A stretch of 64,000 nt of DNA from the NCBI RefSeq assembly GCF_902459775.1, contig NZ_CABPSQ010000001.1:1240001-1304000 (forward strand), given 5' to 3'. Source of the DNA: Pandoraea captiosa (GTDB lineage Bacteria > Pseudomonadota > Gammaproteobacteria > Burkholderiales > Burkholderiaceae). Below the pieces are notes generated by a model. The model did not search any database. It was not told where the DNA came from and worked only from the letters and a program-made list of their open reading frames with translations. The translations under genes and the position numbers were made by a program. Within the stretch, counting starts at the first letter, position 1; every line of letters begins with the position of its first letter. Of this stretch, positions 26,132-35,341 are shown in pieces.

Positions 26132-27517
26132 TCACTTCCCCTGCCCCATGTAAGTATCGAATTCGAGCGCTGCGAGCCGGCGCGACAGCCGATGGGCGCC
26201 CAGTCCGAGCACGCACCCCAGCGCGAGCGCGAACCCATAGCCGTAAGACGCAGGCCCGTGACGCAGACTTGCCCACGTGAAGAACGCGTTGAGCGCCACC
26301 AGCAAAGCGCTCAGCAGCAGCACATCGCGCCGACGATCCAGGTAGAACAGCACATTGAGCACACCGAGCAGCAACACCTGCAATCCGGCCGATACGACGT
26401 CCACGCGCAACAGCGTCACGACCGCCTGCCTGTCAGTCGGCACGCCCGCCAGTCGCAGCAGGTCTTCCCCGAACGCGAAAACCAGCAGCGTCACCACCGC
26501 TTGCACCTTGAGAATCTCGAACAGTCCCGTGCGCACCGCTCGCACCATCAGCACGCGCGAAGCCGAAAGCTGGCCCAGCGTTCCGCCGCGACGCACCGCG
26601 TCGAAAAACGCCGCGTAGGCCTCGGCGAAGTCGGTCTCGATGCGCAGCAGGAACACCGCCATGCCCGGAATGACGCACAGATAGGAAAGGAAAACCGGCA
26701 GATCGTAGAGCGGTGCCGCACGCAGCGGCCCGATGACGTTCACGCCCGTTGCGGGCCACATCCAGAACATCAACTTGTCGACCCATACGCCGAGCCCGAA
26801 GCACAGCCCGACGCCGACGAGCGAGAGGCGCAGATTGCCCGGCACGAAGACCGCCCAGGACAACCAGGTGGACGTACGGTAGTGGCGCGCGACGATCACG
26901 GTGAAACCGAACAGCAACGCCGTGTGCCCGATCACGAAGCCGCCCAGCAGCCCGGTGAGTCCGTAGCGGCCCAACAGCACTGCGCATACGACCGTGAGAC
27001 TGTAGCCCGCGCAGAACACGCCGAGGATCGCGCGGTACTGTTTCACGCTCGTGAGAAAGAGCACCACGATCCACAGGTTGCCAAGCAGCACGAAGCCGAT
27101 CCACATGAGCCAGCGATAGCTCAGCGGCTCATTGACCAGAAGGGTTTGCGACACGCACAGACCTATCGCACCGAGCACCACCGTCGTGACCAGCGAGACG
27201 GCGTGGAACGACGGCATCACGGCCTGCGGCTCCCCGGCAAACAGCCGGTCGCTCAGGTACCGCGTAAACGCCAGTTGAATCAGTCCTGTGACGATCACGC
27301 TCGACGCAATCAGATACGTCACCGACACCTGGAATTGCGTGAGCATCCCCGGTGGTTGAACGCTCGTGAGACTCATGAGCCCCACCAGGATCACCCCGAC
27401 CATCGAGAGCACGAGCGGCCCGGCACTGATGATGCCGGCATAGCTGTATGCCGCGAACGTGCCCGACAGCGTATCGCTGCGCAGCAGGCGTCTGAGCTCG
27501 AATCCGATACCGGCCAT
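26132..27517 (-). CDS. pelG: Pel exopolysaccharide inner-membrane transporter PelG
   Basis: A 461-residue polytopic protein of the PelG family (Wzx/MATE-like), which with PelD and PelE forms the inner-membrane complex that moves Pel polymer across the membrane. It begins [12 protein letters not shown], the conserved start, and has about 12 hydrophobic segments. The length equals that of Pseudomonas PelG (about 456). The ATG overlaps the pelF stop (TGATG), so translation is coupled. Downstream on the same strand is an epimerase remnant rather than further pel genes. Confidence 0.92.
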   Translation of the reverse strand: MAGIGFELRRLLRSDTLSGTFAAYSYAGIISAGPLVLSMVGVILVGLMSLTSVQPPGMLTQFQVSVTYLIASSVIVTGLIQLAFTRYLSDRLFAGEPQAVMPSFHAVSLVTTVVLGAIGLCVSQTLLVNEPLSYRWLMWIGFVLLGNLWIVVLFLTSVKQYRAILGVFCAGYSLTVVCAVLLGRYGLTGLLGGFVIGHTALLFGFTVIVARHYRTSTWLSWAVFVPGNLRLSLVGVGLCFGLGVWVDKLMFWMWPATGVNVIGPLRAAPLYDLPVFLSYLCVIPGMAVFLLRIETDFAEAYAAFFDAVRRGGTLGQLSASRVLMVRAVRTGLFEILKVQAVVTLLVFAFGEDLLRLAGVPTDRQAVVTLLRVDVVSAGLQVLLLGVLNVLFYLDRRRDVLLLSALLVALNAFFTWASLRHGPASYGYGFALALGCVLGLGAHRLSRRLAALEFDTYMGQGK

Positions 27518-29199
27518 CAGTGCGTGTCTCCAGGCGCGTTCGTCCACCGTTGGTATATCGCGCGATAGGCGTCGCATACGGTGTCGAGCCGATATGAACG
27601 CTCGACCCGGGCGATGCCGGCACGGCTCGCCGCCTGCCACGCCTCGGGTTCGAGCAGCTCGACGATCGCCGCCGCAAGCGCTTCCGGATCCGCCATCGGC
27701 ACGATGCGCCCCGAGCGACCGAGCGCGCGGTCCTGAGCGTCGCCGCCTTCGATCAGTTGGCGGCACGCCCCCACATCCGTGGCGACGACCGGCACACCCG
27801 CTGCCGCCGCTTCCAGCATGACGAGCGGCAGCGCTTCGGAGACCGACGACAATGCCAGCACGCCGATTTGCGGCAGCACCGATTCGACCGCGCGATATCC
27901 CATGAACCGCACCTGAAACTCCATCCCCAGACTCGCCGCAAGATCCCGGCACTCTTGCGCATAGGCCCGGTCTTCCGTGTCCGGACCGACGATCCACCCC
28001 TGCAGGTCCGGTCGCTCGCGATAGGCGATGAAGACAGCGCGCAAAAAGGTCTTGATGTCCTTGACCGGCACCACGCGGCCGATAAGGGCGACGACCGGCG
28101 CAATCTCGCCCTGGCGGCGGGCCATGCGCAACGCGGCGAAGCGCGCGATGTCAACGCCGTTGGCGATACAACGCGTCTTGTGCGCCGGCGCACCGTCACC
28201 GACCTGTCGGACACGACTGCCCTCGTAGAGCGCAACGATCTCGTCGGCGCTGTCGTAGCACACGCGGCCGATGGCCTCGAAGAAGCGCATCCAAAGATTC
28301 CGGAAATAGCCCACACGGGAAATGTCACGCTCGAGCGGCCCGCGGTTGTCGCGCAGCCATTCGCTTTGCAGCAGATCGAGCTTGCGCTCCTTGGTGTAAC
28401 TGCCGTGTTCGGTCACCAGCAATGCGCGCCCGGTCGTCATGCGCAACATCGCCCCCAGCAACCCCGCATAGCCGGTCGACACCGTGTGGTACATCCGCGT
28501 CGGCGGCAAGGCTTGCGCGATTCGCGCGAGTTGCCAGACCGGCTTGTGCATCGCCCTGATCGTCCAGAAATAATCCGTGAACGACGGGTCATGACAAAAC
28601 CGCTCATAGCGCTGCGTGATGAACGCCCATGACGGCTCGCTGTGCATGAATGCCGAGCGCGACAGCGGCTGGCCGTCGCCGAGCGCGGGAAGTAGTCGAG
28701 CCAGTATGCTGTGCAGCCCGCCCCCCGGCATCGACCGTGCGGCATCGGCCACCGTCGCCCGATCGTCGTGGCGCTGGCGGAACAGGTCATGCATCGTGGC
28801 AACCTGTGCGAATGCGGCGGCGGTGTCCGCCTTCGTGGCCGGGTTGGTGTTTCGATGAGTGTTTGGATTGGCGCCCGGGCTGCGGGTCGGCGCGGCGACG
28901 CCGGGGTCGGCTGTCTCGTAGAGGTAATGCGCCTCGAAGTGCCTGACGTTGGCTGGCATCGGGTACACCGGCGCACCGTAGTCCGCTCGGCGGCTGCCAA
29001 TGAATACGACCGCAAACGTGAGATCGGGAAACGCGCGAATGAGCTGGTCCACCCACGACGACACGCCCCCGCGCACGTAGGGGAAAGTGCCTTCGAGCAG
29101 CAGCGCAATGTCGGCCACCTCATCCAGTTCATCCGCCGCCACCGCGGACGTCTCTGCCGCGGGGCCGGGCACGCGTTTGTATTGCGCAGAACTTGTCAT
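27517..29199 (-). CDS. pelF: Pel glycosyltransferase PelF (GT4)
   Basis: A 560-residue cytosolic GT-B glycosyltransferase that polymerises Pel from UDP-sugars. The start region has LLLEGTFPYVRGGVSSWV, the diagnostic PelF N-terminal segment. An unusually long Ala/Asn/Thr-rich insert follows near residues 100-135. A conserved TEHGSYTKERKLDLLQSEW lies near 265, and the C-terminal nucleotide-sugar domain has VPVKDIKTFLRAV and SSVSEALPLVMLEAAAAG, with the EX7E region. The ATG overlaps the pelE stop (ATGA). Normal PelF is about 507 aa; the extra length is mainly in the insert. Confidence 0.92.
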   Translation of the reverse strand: MTSSAQYKRVPGPAAETSAVAADELDEVADIALLLEGTFPYVRGGVSSWVDQLIRAFPDLTFAVVFIGSRRADYGAPVYPMPANVRHFEAHYLYETADPGVAAPTRSPGANPNTHRNTNPATKADTAAAFAQVATMHDLFRQRHDDRATVADAARSMPGGGLHSILARLLPALGDGQPLSRSAFMHSEPSWAFITQRYERFCHDPSFTDYFWTIRAMHKPVWQLARIAQALPPTRMYHTVSTGYAGLLGAMLRMTTGRALLVTEHGSYTKERKLDLLQSEWLRDNRGPLERDISRVGYFRNLWMRFFEAIGRVCYDSADEIVALYEGSRVRQVGDGAPAHKTRCIANGVDIARFAALRMARRQGEIAPVVALIGRVVPVKDIKTFLRAVFIAYRERPDLQGWIVGPDTEDRAYAQECRDLAASLGMEFQVRFMGYRAVESVLPQIGVLALSSVSEALPLVMLEAAAAGVPVVATDVGACRQLIEGGDAQDRALGRSGRIVPMADPEALAAAIVELLEPEAWQAASRAGIARVERSYRLDTVCDAYRAIYQRWTNAPGDTH

Positions 29200-30407
29200 G
29201 GTGCTCGCCGCGTCCAGAAGCGCACGACCGGTTGCACCGCGGGCGATGCTGCCACGCTGCCTGTTCCTCTCGCGCCCGCGATACCGTCGATGCCGTCGAT
29301 TCCGCCAACACCCCCACGCCCCGCACGTCCTGCTTCGAGGCCACCAAGCAGGTGGGCCACACGGTCGTAACGACGCTTCTGAAAGGCCGCCTCGGCCAGC
29401 CAGGGCAACAATCGCTCGGTCGGAAAGCTATGGAACTGCGCCTGACGCAGATGCATCTCGGCCACATCGGGGTTCTCTCGCAAGAGCGCGCAACGCCCCA
29501 GCAGATACCACATGGACGCGTCTTCCTCACGCTGCTCGAGCGCTTCGCGTGCGAAGTGCTCCACGCGCGCCAGCGTAAAACGCAACACCTCGCCTCGCAC
29601 GAGGTTCTGATAAATCAGCTCCCAATACAGTTGAGCAAGACGCACGCAGGCGTGCGCAAGTTCATCGTCGTCCTGCGCCGTGGCGTGTCGCTCACGCATG
29701 ACGAAAATCTGCTGCATGATGCGCTTTTCCATGCCGTCGAGAATGCCGTAGGCGAGTAAGCGGACCTCCTCCACCGGGTCAGCCAGCAGGTCTCGCGCGA
29801 TCTCGCTAGTGACCCTCGACGGCAACGCCTGCACCGAAATCAACGCCGCCACCCGGTCGTCGAGCTCGCCTCGTACATTGCGCAATCGCGCGCGCAGACG
29901 CATGCCCGCGCCGTGCCTCACGCGTGTCACGAGATGCGAGACGAAGCCCGGTGTCTCCACCCTGCCCGCTGCAAGCAGTTCGCGCGGTGGCGGGAACAGA
30001 TGGCCCATGATCAGCACGCCCATCACGACGACCATCCCGGCCACCGGCAAAAAGAACGTCGTCAGCGCGATATGCCAGAACACGCCGCGTCGCTCGCGGT
30101 AGCCTGGCGGCAATGCGCACGTCATGAACCCGCCTGCTAACACGGCAGCGACTGCCTGCCATGCCAGCGCGCAGGTCATGGGGTCGGAAAACGCGGCATG
30201 GGTCGCCGTGCCAGACATCGTTCCCTCCAGCACAGGGCGCAGCGCCTGCCATTGCGCCAGTATCGCGAGCCCGGCGAGCGCTGGCGCCGATGCCCGTCGA
30301 AGCCAACGCATTGCACCCATGCCGGGCGCCGCGCCTGGCTCGCGCTGCCGCAAGCATCTGAGTGCCGCGACACGGCGTTTGTTGGTGCGCTCAGGCATGG
30401 TCGACAC
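29196..30407 (-). CDS. pelE: Pel inner-membrane complex protein PelE
   Basis: A 403-residue protein with an N-terminal membrane segment near 40-60 and two more near 80-100 and 110-135, then a cytosolic helical/TPR-like domain (RNVRGELDDRVAALISVQALPS, then ALEQREEDASMWYLLGRCALL). This matches PelE (about 329 aa in Pseudomonas), which binds PelD and PelG. The C-terminal 45 residues are a Gly/Ala-rich tail with GGVGGIDGIDGIAG, not usual for PelE. Start choice is open: GTG at 30407 has GGAG four bases before it, ATG at 30398 is 13 away from the same GGAG. Both overlap the end of pelD. Confidence 0.85.
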   Translation of the reverse strand: MSTMPERTNKRRVAALRCLRQREPGAAPGMGAMRWLRRASAPALAGLAILAQWQALRPVLEGTMSGTATHAAFSDPMTCALAWQAVAAVLAGGFMTCALPPGYRERRGVFWHIALTTFFLPVAGMVVVMGVLIMGHLFPPPRELLAAGRVETPGFVSHLVTRVRHGAGMRLRARLRNVRGELDDRVAALISVQALPSRVTSEIARDLLADPVEEVRLLAYGILDGMEKRIMQQIFVMRERHATAQDDDELAHACVRLAQLYWELIYQNLVRGEVLRFTLARVEHFAREALEQREEDASMWYLLGRCALLRENPDVAEMHLRQAQFHSFPTERLLPWLAEAAFQKRRYDRVAHLLGGLEAGRAGRGGVGGIDGIDGIAGARGTGSVAASPAVQPVVRFWTRRAP

Positions 30408-31938
30408 AGCGCTCCATCAGTTTGCGCAGCCCGTCACCCGGCGTTTCGGCGTCGATATGCGCGGTGTGCACGGCAATGTGGCCGCTCTGGAAATCGACGT
30501 CGTATTGCTCGCGCAGCAGTGCCTCGACACGCATCAGATAGCCATCGATACCATGCTCGTCCGTGATCGGCATCAGGGCGATCGCGATTTGCCTGTGCGG
30601 CGTGCCGATCGTCCACAACGCATCGAGTGCACGGCGCTGACGCACCGTCTGCTCGAACAACGAGTCGCCCCGGGCACCGCGAGGAAACGCGAGCGCGACG
30701 AGCGACGACTCGATGCCGCTCGCCTGCTTGAGACGGGCAAGGCGCCCCAGTTCGAGCGCAAAGTCGTACGGTGCCTGCGGCACTGACGCCCGCACACCCG
30801 CCACCAACGGTTGGTGCGCCACTCCGTGCGCGTAGTACGCGAGAAGCACCAGCAACAATTGCAGGTTGTCGTGATTGAGCGCGAGGAATGGCATGCGACG
30901 CACGATCAGCACGCATATCAACACGCCGTCGGCGTCGAGCAGCGGCGCGCAGGCGAGATAGGGGCTGTTGTCGGCCGTGGTGTCGTCTGCCTTCACGTGC
31001 GCGAGCGCGCCCTCCTGAATGCAGTGCCGTATGAGCGGGTCATCGGCGTCGGGTTCGAAGCCCTCGCCAACGCGCGCGATGGGCGTGCTCGTCAGACGAC
31101 CGCCTTTGACGCAGAACATCGAGGCGACTTCGATCTGACACGTCAGCGCGGTGAATTCGAGCATCGCCTGCGCATTGGGCAGTCCGCCCGGCGCACCATG
31201 CACGTCGGCCGAGCGCCGCACCGTGAGATCCCGCAGGCGCGTGAGTGCGTCGCGCAGCGTCACGGGCCGTGCGAGCAGGTCGCGCTCCAACCGTTCATGC
31301 GAGACCCGCAGCAGATAGTGGTTGTGCGTGATCGCGACAAGGCGGTCGCTGTAGTACGCGTTGATGCCTTGCGAACGATTCGCGCGATGCGACCAGATGT
31401 CGCAAAAATGACCGGCGACGAGCGCCATCGTGATGCCGCCCGCAAAATGCCCCATGGGGAACGGCCCGAAGGCCGGGCCGCACAACACATGCCAGGCGGC
31501 GATCAACATCGCACCGCTGGCAGCACCGGCCAGCGAGCCATACCGCAACGCGCCAATGAGCGTGACGAGCCAAAGCCATGGAAATTGCGCATTCAGCAAC
31601 AGAGGATCGTCCGGACGCAGTCGCCACGCGATCAGGATCGCGATCAACGTAAGACTCAGCACTTCAAGCACGGCGAAGGGACTTGCAATGGCCGGCGCAA
31701 CCCGCCTGCCCCAGCGGCCCAGATTGCCGAGCGGCTGTGAGCGACGCACACGGGCGGTGGTCGCCGACGTTTCGGGAGGCAAGCTCGCGCCTGCTTGGCT
31801 GGACGAGGCGGAAGACGAAGCCGACGCAGTCCCGGCGCGCGAAGCGCATGATGGGTCGGCGTCGTTAGGCGTAGCAGCTGTCACGTGAGATTTGCACAAA
31901 TGGGGACCCACCAGGCGCCCGCGCGCTGCGAGCGGCAC
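30391..31938 (-). CDS. pelD: c-di-GMP receptor PelD
   Basis: A 515-residue (from GTG 31938) inner-membrane protein. Polar N-terminus of about 85 residues, four membrane helices about 88-190, a GAF-like domain (about 250-370, CQIEVASMFCVKGG and PLLDADGVLICVLIV), and a degenerate GGDEF domain. The GGDEF motif itself is absent, as in PelD of Pseudomonas, but an RxxD inhibitory-site motif (QRRALDALW) is visible, the known c-di-GMP contact. The protein senses c-di-GMP and activates Pel synthesis. The start is unsure: no clear ribosome site is seen at the GTG, and a GTG 18 codons later is possible. No pelA, pelB or pelC lies next to it. Confidence 0.88.
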   Translation of the reverse strand: MPLAARGRLVGPHLCKSHVTAATPNDADPSCASRAGTASASSSASSSQAGASLPPETSATTARVRRSQPLGNLGRWGRRVAPAIASPFAVLEVLSLTLIAILIAWRLRPDDPLLLNAQFPWLWLVTLIGALRYGSLAGAASGAMLIAAWHVLCGPAFGPFPMGHFAGGITMALVAGHFCDIWSHRANRSQGINAYYSDRLVAITHNHYLLRVSHERLERDLLARPVTLRDALTRLRDLTVRRSADVHGAPGGLPNAQAMLEFTALTCQIEVASMFCVKGGRLTSTPIARVGEGFEPDADDPLIRHCIQEGALAHVKADDTTADNSPYLACAPLLDADGVLICVLIVRRMPFLALNHDNLQLLLVLLAYYAHGVAHQPLVAGVRASVPQAPYDFALELGRLARLKQASGIESSLVALAFPRGARGDSLFEQTVRQRRALDALWTIGTPHRQIAIALMPITDEHGIDGYLMRVEALLREQYDVDFQSGHIAVHTAHIDAETPGDGLRKLMERCVDHA

Positions 31939-32252
31939 GCCGTATCAACGCAAGCCATCGAAATGCCCGTGCAATGCGGGCGAGCGCGCAAGGGCTGCGC
32001 GATGGCGGTGTGCATGACTCCCCGTTATCAGAAGATGCCCCGCCCGGCCTAGGCATCATGCCGGGGTCATGGGCCACGGATCGACAGTTCCTGTTGAAAG
32101 ACCCGTCGCTCCCGTCCCGCGCGTCTTGCGTGACGGGACGGCTTTTCACTGCTGATCCGAACTGATCTCGTATGTTTGATGGGGTGCACTTTACACACGC
32201 GCAGTCCCACTTTCGTCCCCATTTTCCGGGACAGAAAACCCGCGTAAATCCA
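31939..32252. other. Gap upstream of pelD
   Basis: A 314-bp stretch after the CpdA-like gene (same strand) that should contain the pelD promoter. The one structure I see is an 8-bp stem at 32112-32119/32134-32141 with a 14-base loop, followed on the plus strand by CTTTT. No gene is evident. Confidence 0.5.
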
Positions 32253-33080
32253 TCAGGATACCGATTCACCTTCGAAGGTATACGGCCCCTCGAACGGGCC
32301 GACATAAGCCAGATGCGTACGCAGTCCTGCCCCTGGCTGCCACAGATGCATGGCGAAGCCCGGCGGTTCCAGCGTGATCGATCCGGGTGCGCCCGAGGCG
32401 AGCGCCAGCGTGATCTGATGCGCGGTCGACACGCACGTGCTGGCCATGATCCCGGGTGCGCCTTCGACGCTCGCCTGAATGCTTCGATGCAGATGCCCGC
32501 AGATCACACGTTCGATGTGCGCGTAACGCGAGGTCACACGCGCGAAACCTGCGCGTCCCTGCGCCGAGAGGCCATAGCCGTCCATGAATTCGATGCCCGT
32601 CTCGAACGGCGGATGGTGCATCGCGATGATCGTGGGGCGGCCAGTGCAAGCCGCAAGCTGCTCGTCGAGCCATGTCAGTCGTGCGTCGCACAAATGGCCG
32701 CCGGCGCCGGGCGGATCCTGCGTATCGAGGACCAACACTGTGAGCGGCCCCAAATCAATGCGGTACTGCACGAATTCGCCGCCGTCGCGCAGATAGCGAT
32801 GCGTCGGAAACGCATCGCGCAGGGCTTCGCGATGGTCGTGGTTGCCTACGACGAGATATAGGGGAATGTCGAGGTCGGCCAGACACGCCCGCAACACTTC
32901 GTATTCCGATGGATGTGGCGTGTCGATCAGGTCGCCGGTCGCAATGATCGCGTCGGGGCGCGGCGTCCAGCGACGGATGGCGGCGAGCGCGTGACGCAGC
33001 GCGCGCGCCGTGTCGACGCGCCCGCAAGCGAGCGTATCGGGACGCGTGACATGGAGATCGGAGATCTGGCAGAGCAACAT
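32253..33080 (-). CDS. cpdA: CpdA/Icc-like metallophosphoesterase
   Basis: A 275-residue calcineurin-like phosphodiesterase of the class III cyclic-nucleotide phosphodiesterase type. The metal-site motifs are in order: SDLH near 7-10, GDLID near 48, GNHDHRE near 79-85, MHHPP near 155 and GHLHR near 196. CpdA hydrolyses cAMP; this assignment rests on family motifs and length (E. coli CpdA 275 aa), and other phosphodiester substrates are possible. The ATG has AAGGAAA upstream. It is transcribed towards pelD, 314 bases away, so a shared transcript cannot be excluded but is not shown. Confidence 0.8.
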   Translation of the reverse strand: MLLCQISDLHVTRPDTLACGRVDTARALRHALAAIRRWTPRPDAIIATGDLIDTPHPSEYEVLRACLADLDIPLYLVVGNHDHREALRDAFPTHRYLRDGGEFVQYRIDLGPLTVLVLDTQDPPGAGGHLCDARLTWLDEQLAACTGRPTIIAMHHPPFETGIEFMDGYGLSAQGRAGFARVTSRYAHIERVICGHLHRSIQASVEGAPGIMASTCVSTAHQITLALASGAPGSITLEPPGFAMHLWQPGAGLRTHLAYVGPFEGPYTFEGESVS

Positions 33081-33600
33081 AAGGCGGTTTCCTTGAGAGC
33101 CTACGGCGGCGCCAAGCTAGCCATCGCAGATGACACCCGAATGAATTTTAGGCGCCTGCCGACGATCGGGCCGTGAATCGGGCCGCAATGCCAACCAAAA
33201 GACGGTCACCTACGCAAGCCCCAAAACGCTAGGGAAACTCCCAAAGCCCGCCCAGCAAGGGATTGCGAGGAGGCATGACCGGAGATGCCCGCAGTTACCG
33301 GGGTTTTACCATCAAGAACAAGAAAGTACGCGGCATAGCACAACAAAATCGCCGCAAACCGTTGTCAGGACTGGCCCACAGCCCGCCGAAGGCTCTATAA
33401 TGCGGCTGCCCGGCCAGTGCCGGCGCCCTCACGATGCGTGACGAAACAGGTCTTCGGATCGCGTTTGCGTGACGTGCCGCGAAGGCGACATTCTGGCGTG
33501 TGCCGCGTGCCTTATGGCGCGGATACAACACCGACACTCGTCAAATGGCGAAAGTGTTAGAGTTGTCGCCGGTATTCACCACCTCTCAAGGGAAACACAC
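33081..33600. other. Long leader and promoter region of the HU gene
   Basis: A 520-bp gap between two divergent genes. A perfect TATAAT (33396-33401) marks a likely promoter for hupB, which would give a leader of about 190 bases. No gene or strong hairpin is evident in the rest. Confidence 0.5.
33396..33401 (+). promoter_or_regulatory. Consensus -10 element, probable hupB promoter
   Basis: TATAAT followed by GCGG. The 17-base-spaced -35 position is a poor match (GGCCCA-like), so strength may depend on activators or an upstream element. Confidence 0.45.
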
Positions 33601-33879
33601 ATGAACAAACAGGAACTGATCGACGCCGTCGCCGGCCAAACGGGTGCAAGCAAGGCTCAGACTGGCGAAACCATCGACACGCTGATCGAAGTCATCAAGA
33701 AGGCTGTCGCTAAGGGTGATGCAGTCCAGTTGATCGGCTTCGGCTCGTTCGGTTCGGGCAAGCGTGCCGCACGTACCGGCCGCAACCCGAAGACCGGCGA
33801 AGCGATCAAGATCCCGGCAGCCAAGACCGTGAAGTTCACGGCTGGCAAGGCGTTCAAGGACGCTGTGAACAAGAAGTAA
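33601..33879 (+). CDS. hupB: Nucleoid-associated DNA-binding protein HU
   Basis: A 92-residue HU protein. It has the full family outline: helical N-terminus [20 protein letters not shown], the saddle [22 protein letters not shown] (DNA-binding arm with RTGRNPKTG) and the C-terminal [15 protein letters not shown]. The protein binds and bends DNA non-specifically and helps organise the nucleoid. The ATG at 33601 has AAGGGAAA upstream. A strong terminator follows directly, so the gene is monocistronic. Confidence 0.96.
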   Translation: MNKQELIDAVAGQTGASKAQTGETIDTLIEVIKKAVAKGDAVQLIGFGSFGSGKRAARTGRNPKTGEAIKIPAAKTVKFTAGKAFKDAVNKK

Positions 33880-33893
33880 AACCAGTTGCGCGC

Positions 33894-33924
33894 AGGCCGG
33901 CCTCCGTGCCGGCCTATCTTTTTT
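33894..33924 (+). terminator. Rho-independent terminator of hupB
   Basis: AGGCCGGC, loop CTCCGT, GCCGGCCT, then ATC and six T. It lies 15 bases after the hupB stop. Confidence 0.93.
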
Positions 33925-34163
33925 GCTCGCATTTGCACCATGCATTGCGCAGCAATGAGAAGGCGTCACGTCATCCTCTCGCGAGGTCCACGACTGATGT
34001 GACGCTGCGTGCCTCGCGGGTGTCCTGCATACCGATTCCAGGAAACCGGGCGCCCGCGACGCAGTGCGATGGCACCGTGCTATGACATTCGTCTGCATCT
34101 GACCCACCTGCGATTCCTCGCGACCTTCCCGTACCGTCCCCGCAACGTCCAGGCAATTCTGCC

Positions 34164-34196
34164 GCGATATTCCTGCGATACTCCTGCGATACCCTT
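34164..34196 (+). repeat. Three tandem 11-bp units
   Basis: GCGATATTCCT, GCGATACTCCT and GCGATACCCTT head to tail, 45 bases before the CHAD-protein start. Function unknown; this may be part of the promoter or replication slippage. Confidence 0.5.
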
Positions 34197-34240
34197 GCAA
34201 CACCCCAGGCTTCGGCTATGGCCGACATGGCAATTGTGCT

Positions 34241-35287
34241 ATGTTGCGCAACATGATCCGCGCGCCGACAGCGGCTCTCGCCGCCCCCGCTGCCTCACTC
34301 GATGTGCCTGACACTGCCGGCGAAGCCGCAGCGCAGGCACCTGCGCTGCCTGGCTCTGCCCGGATGCGTCGCATGCGGCCCGCACATCTGCTCGTCCTGC
34401 TCGCGTCTGTGCCGCTGGCGCAATGGCCCTCGCTGCCAACGGCCGCCGAGGCGCCGGATCACGCACACGACATTCCTCCCGAGGCCGTACACCAACTGCG
34501 CATTGCGACCCGGCGTCTTCGCGCGCTGATCGACATCTTTTCGCCCTGGCTAAAACCCCGTTGGCATCGCCGGATGAAAGAGGAGTTACGCTGGCTCGGC
34601 AACGCGATGGGACCCGCCCGCGACGCGGATGTTCTGATTGGCGAAACGTTACCGGCGCTGCGCCTCGAATATCCCGGCGTCGACTGGATTGCCATCGAGG
34701 CCCACGTTTCACGGCTGCGAGGGGATGCGCGCGCCCAAGCAGCGCAAGCGCTGAGCAGCGAACGTCAGCGCGAACTGCATGCTCTGCTCATCGATGCCTT
34801 CGGCATTCGCAGCGAGGGTCGCGCCGACGTGCATGCCGCTCAGGGGCTGCGTCGGCCGTCGCGCACGCCCGGCAAACGGCCCGGCGCATTGGCCGCGCAT
34901 GCGCACAATATGCTGCGCGAGCGCTACATCGCGTTATTTCCCAATTGTCGCCAATTGGCAATGCTCGACACCGAGCAGTTGCATGCGTTGCGCGTGAAAA
35001 TCAAGCAGGCTCGCTATAGCGCCGAGGCACTGACGCCGTGGATGCGCAAGTCGATTCGCACGCCGTATCAGGACACCCTGCGCGCCGCACAAACGCTGTT
35101 GGGGCATCTGAACGATGCGGTCGTCGCACAACGGATGCTCGAAGACGCGCCCATCACCGCAGACCATCGCGACATCTTGTGCGGCCGCCTCGACACGATC
35201 ATCGTCAACGCCACCAGCCGCGCCGCCCACGTGCTGTGTCAGTTGCCCGACGCTCATACCCTCGAGCGTGCAATGCGCAAGGGCTGA
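34241..35287 (+). CDS. CHAD-domain protein
   Basis: A 348-residue protein with a CHAD domain, an alpha-helical fold with basic pockets that binds inorganic polyphosphate. The N-terminal 60 residues are Ala/Pro-rich and variable. The domain begins near residue 80 with the diagnostic PEAVHQLRIATRRLRALIDIF (His and Arg cluster), continues with ARDADVL, and has a second repeat near 248 with LHALRVKIKQARYSAEAL and AQTLLGHLNDAVV. There is no adjacent CYTH/triphosphatase domain or polyphosphate kinase. Polyphosphate granule association is likely but is inference. The start is uncertain because another ATG lies at codon 5. Confidence 0.85.
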   Translation: MLRNMIRAPTAALAAPAASLDVPDTAGEAAAQAPALPGSARMRRMRPAHLLVLLASVPLAQWPSLPTAAEAPDHAHDIPPEAVHQLRIATRRLRALIDIFSPWLKPRWHRRMKEELRWLGNAMGPARDADVLIGETLPALRLEYPGVDWIAIEAHVSRLRGDARAQAAQALSSERQRELHALLIDAFGIRSEGRADVHAAQGLRRPSRTPGKRPGALAAHAHNMLRERYIALFPNCRQLAMLDTEQLHALRVKIKQARYSAEALTPWMRKSIRTPYQDTLRAAQTLLGHLNDAVVAQRMLEDAPITADHRDILCGRLDTIIVNATSRAAHVLCQLPDAHTLERAMRKG

Positions 35288-35341
35288 GGCGTTGGACGCC
35301 GGAGAGCCTGAGAGGCTGAAGCGGCACTGCCGCGCCGGCGT

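Larger units (their letters stand above)
33880..34240. other. Gap between HU and the CHAD gene
   Basis: 361 bases. It holds the HU terminator (33894-33924) and three tandem 11-bp units (34164-34196) shortly before the CHAD-domain gene. No gene is evident. Confidence 0.5.

Noticed and set aside
26063-27568. 501-codon plus-strand open frame opposite pelG
   Set aside because: Low-complexity Gln/His/Arg composition, no family features, and pelG on the other strand is clearly real.
32112-32146. 8-bp stem followed by CTTTT in the gap upstream of pelD
   Set aside because: The T run lies on the plus strand, where no gene ends nearby, so a terminator role is not supported.
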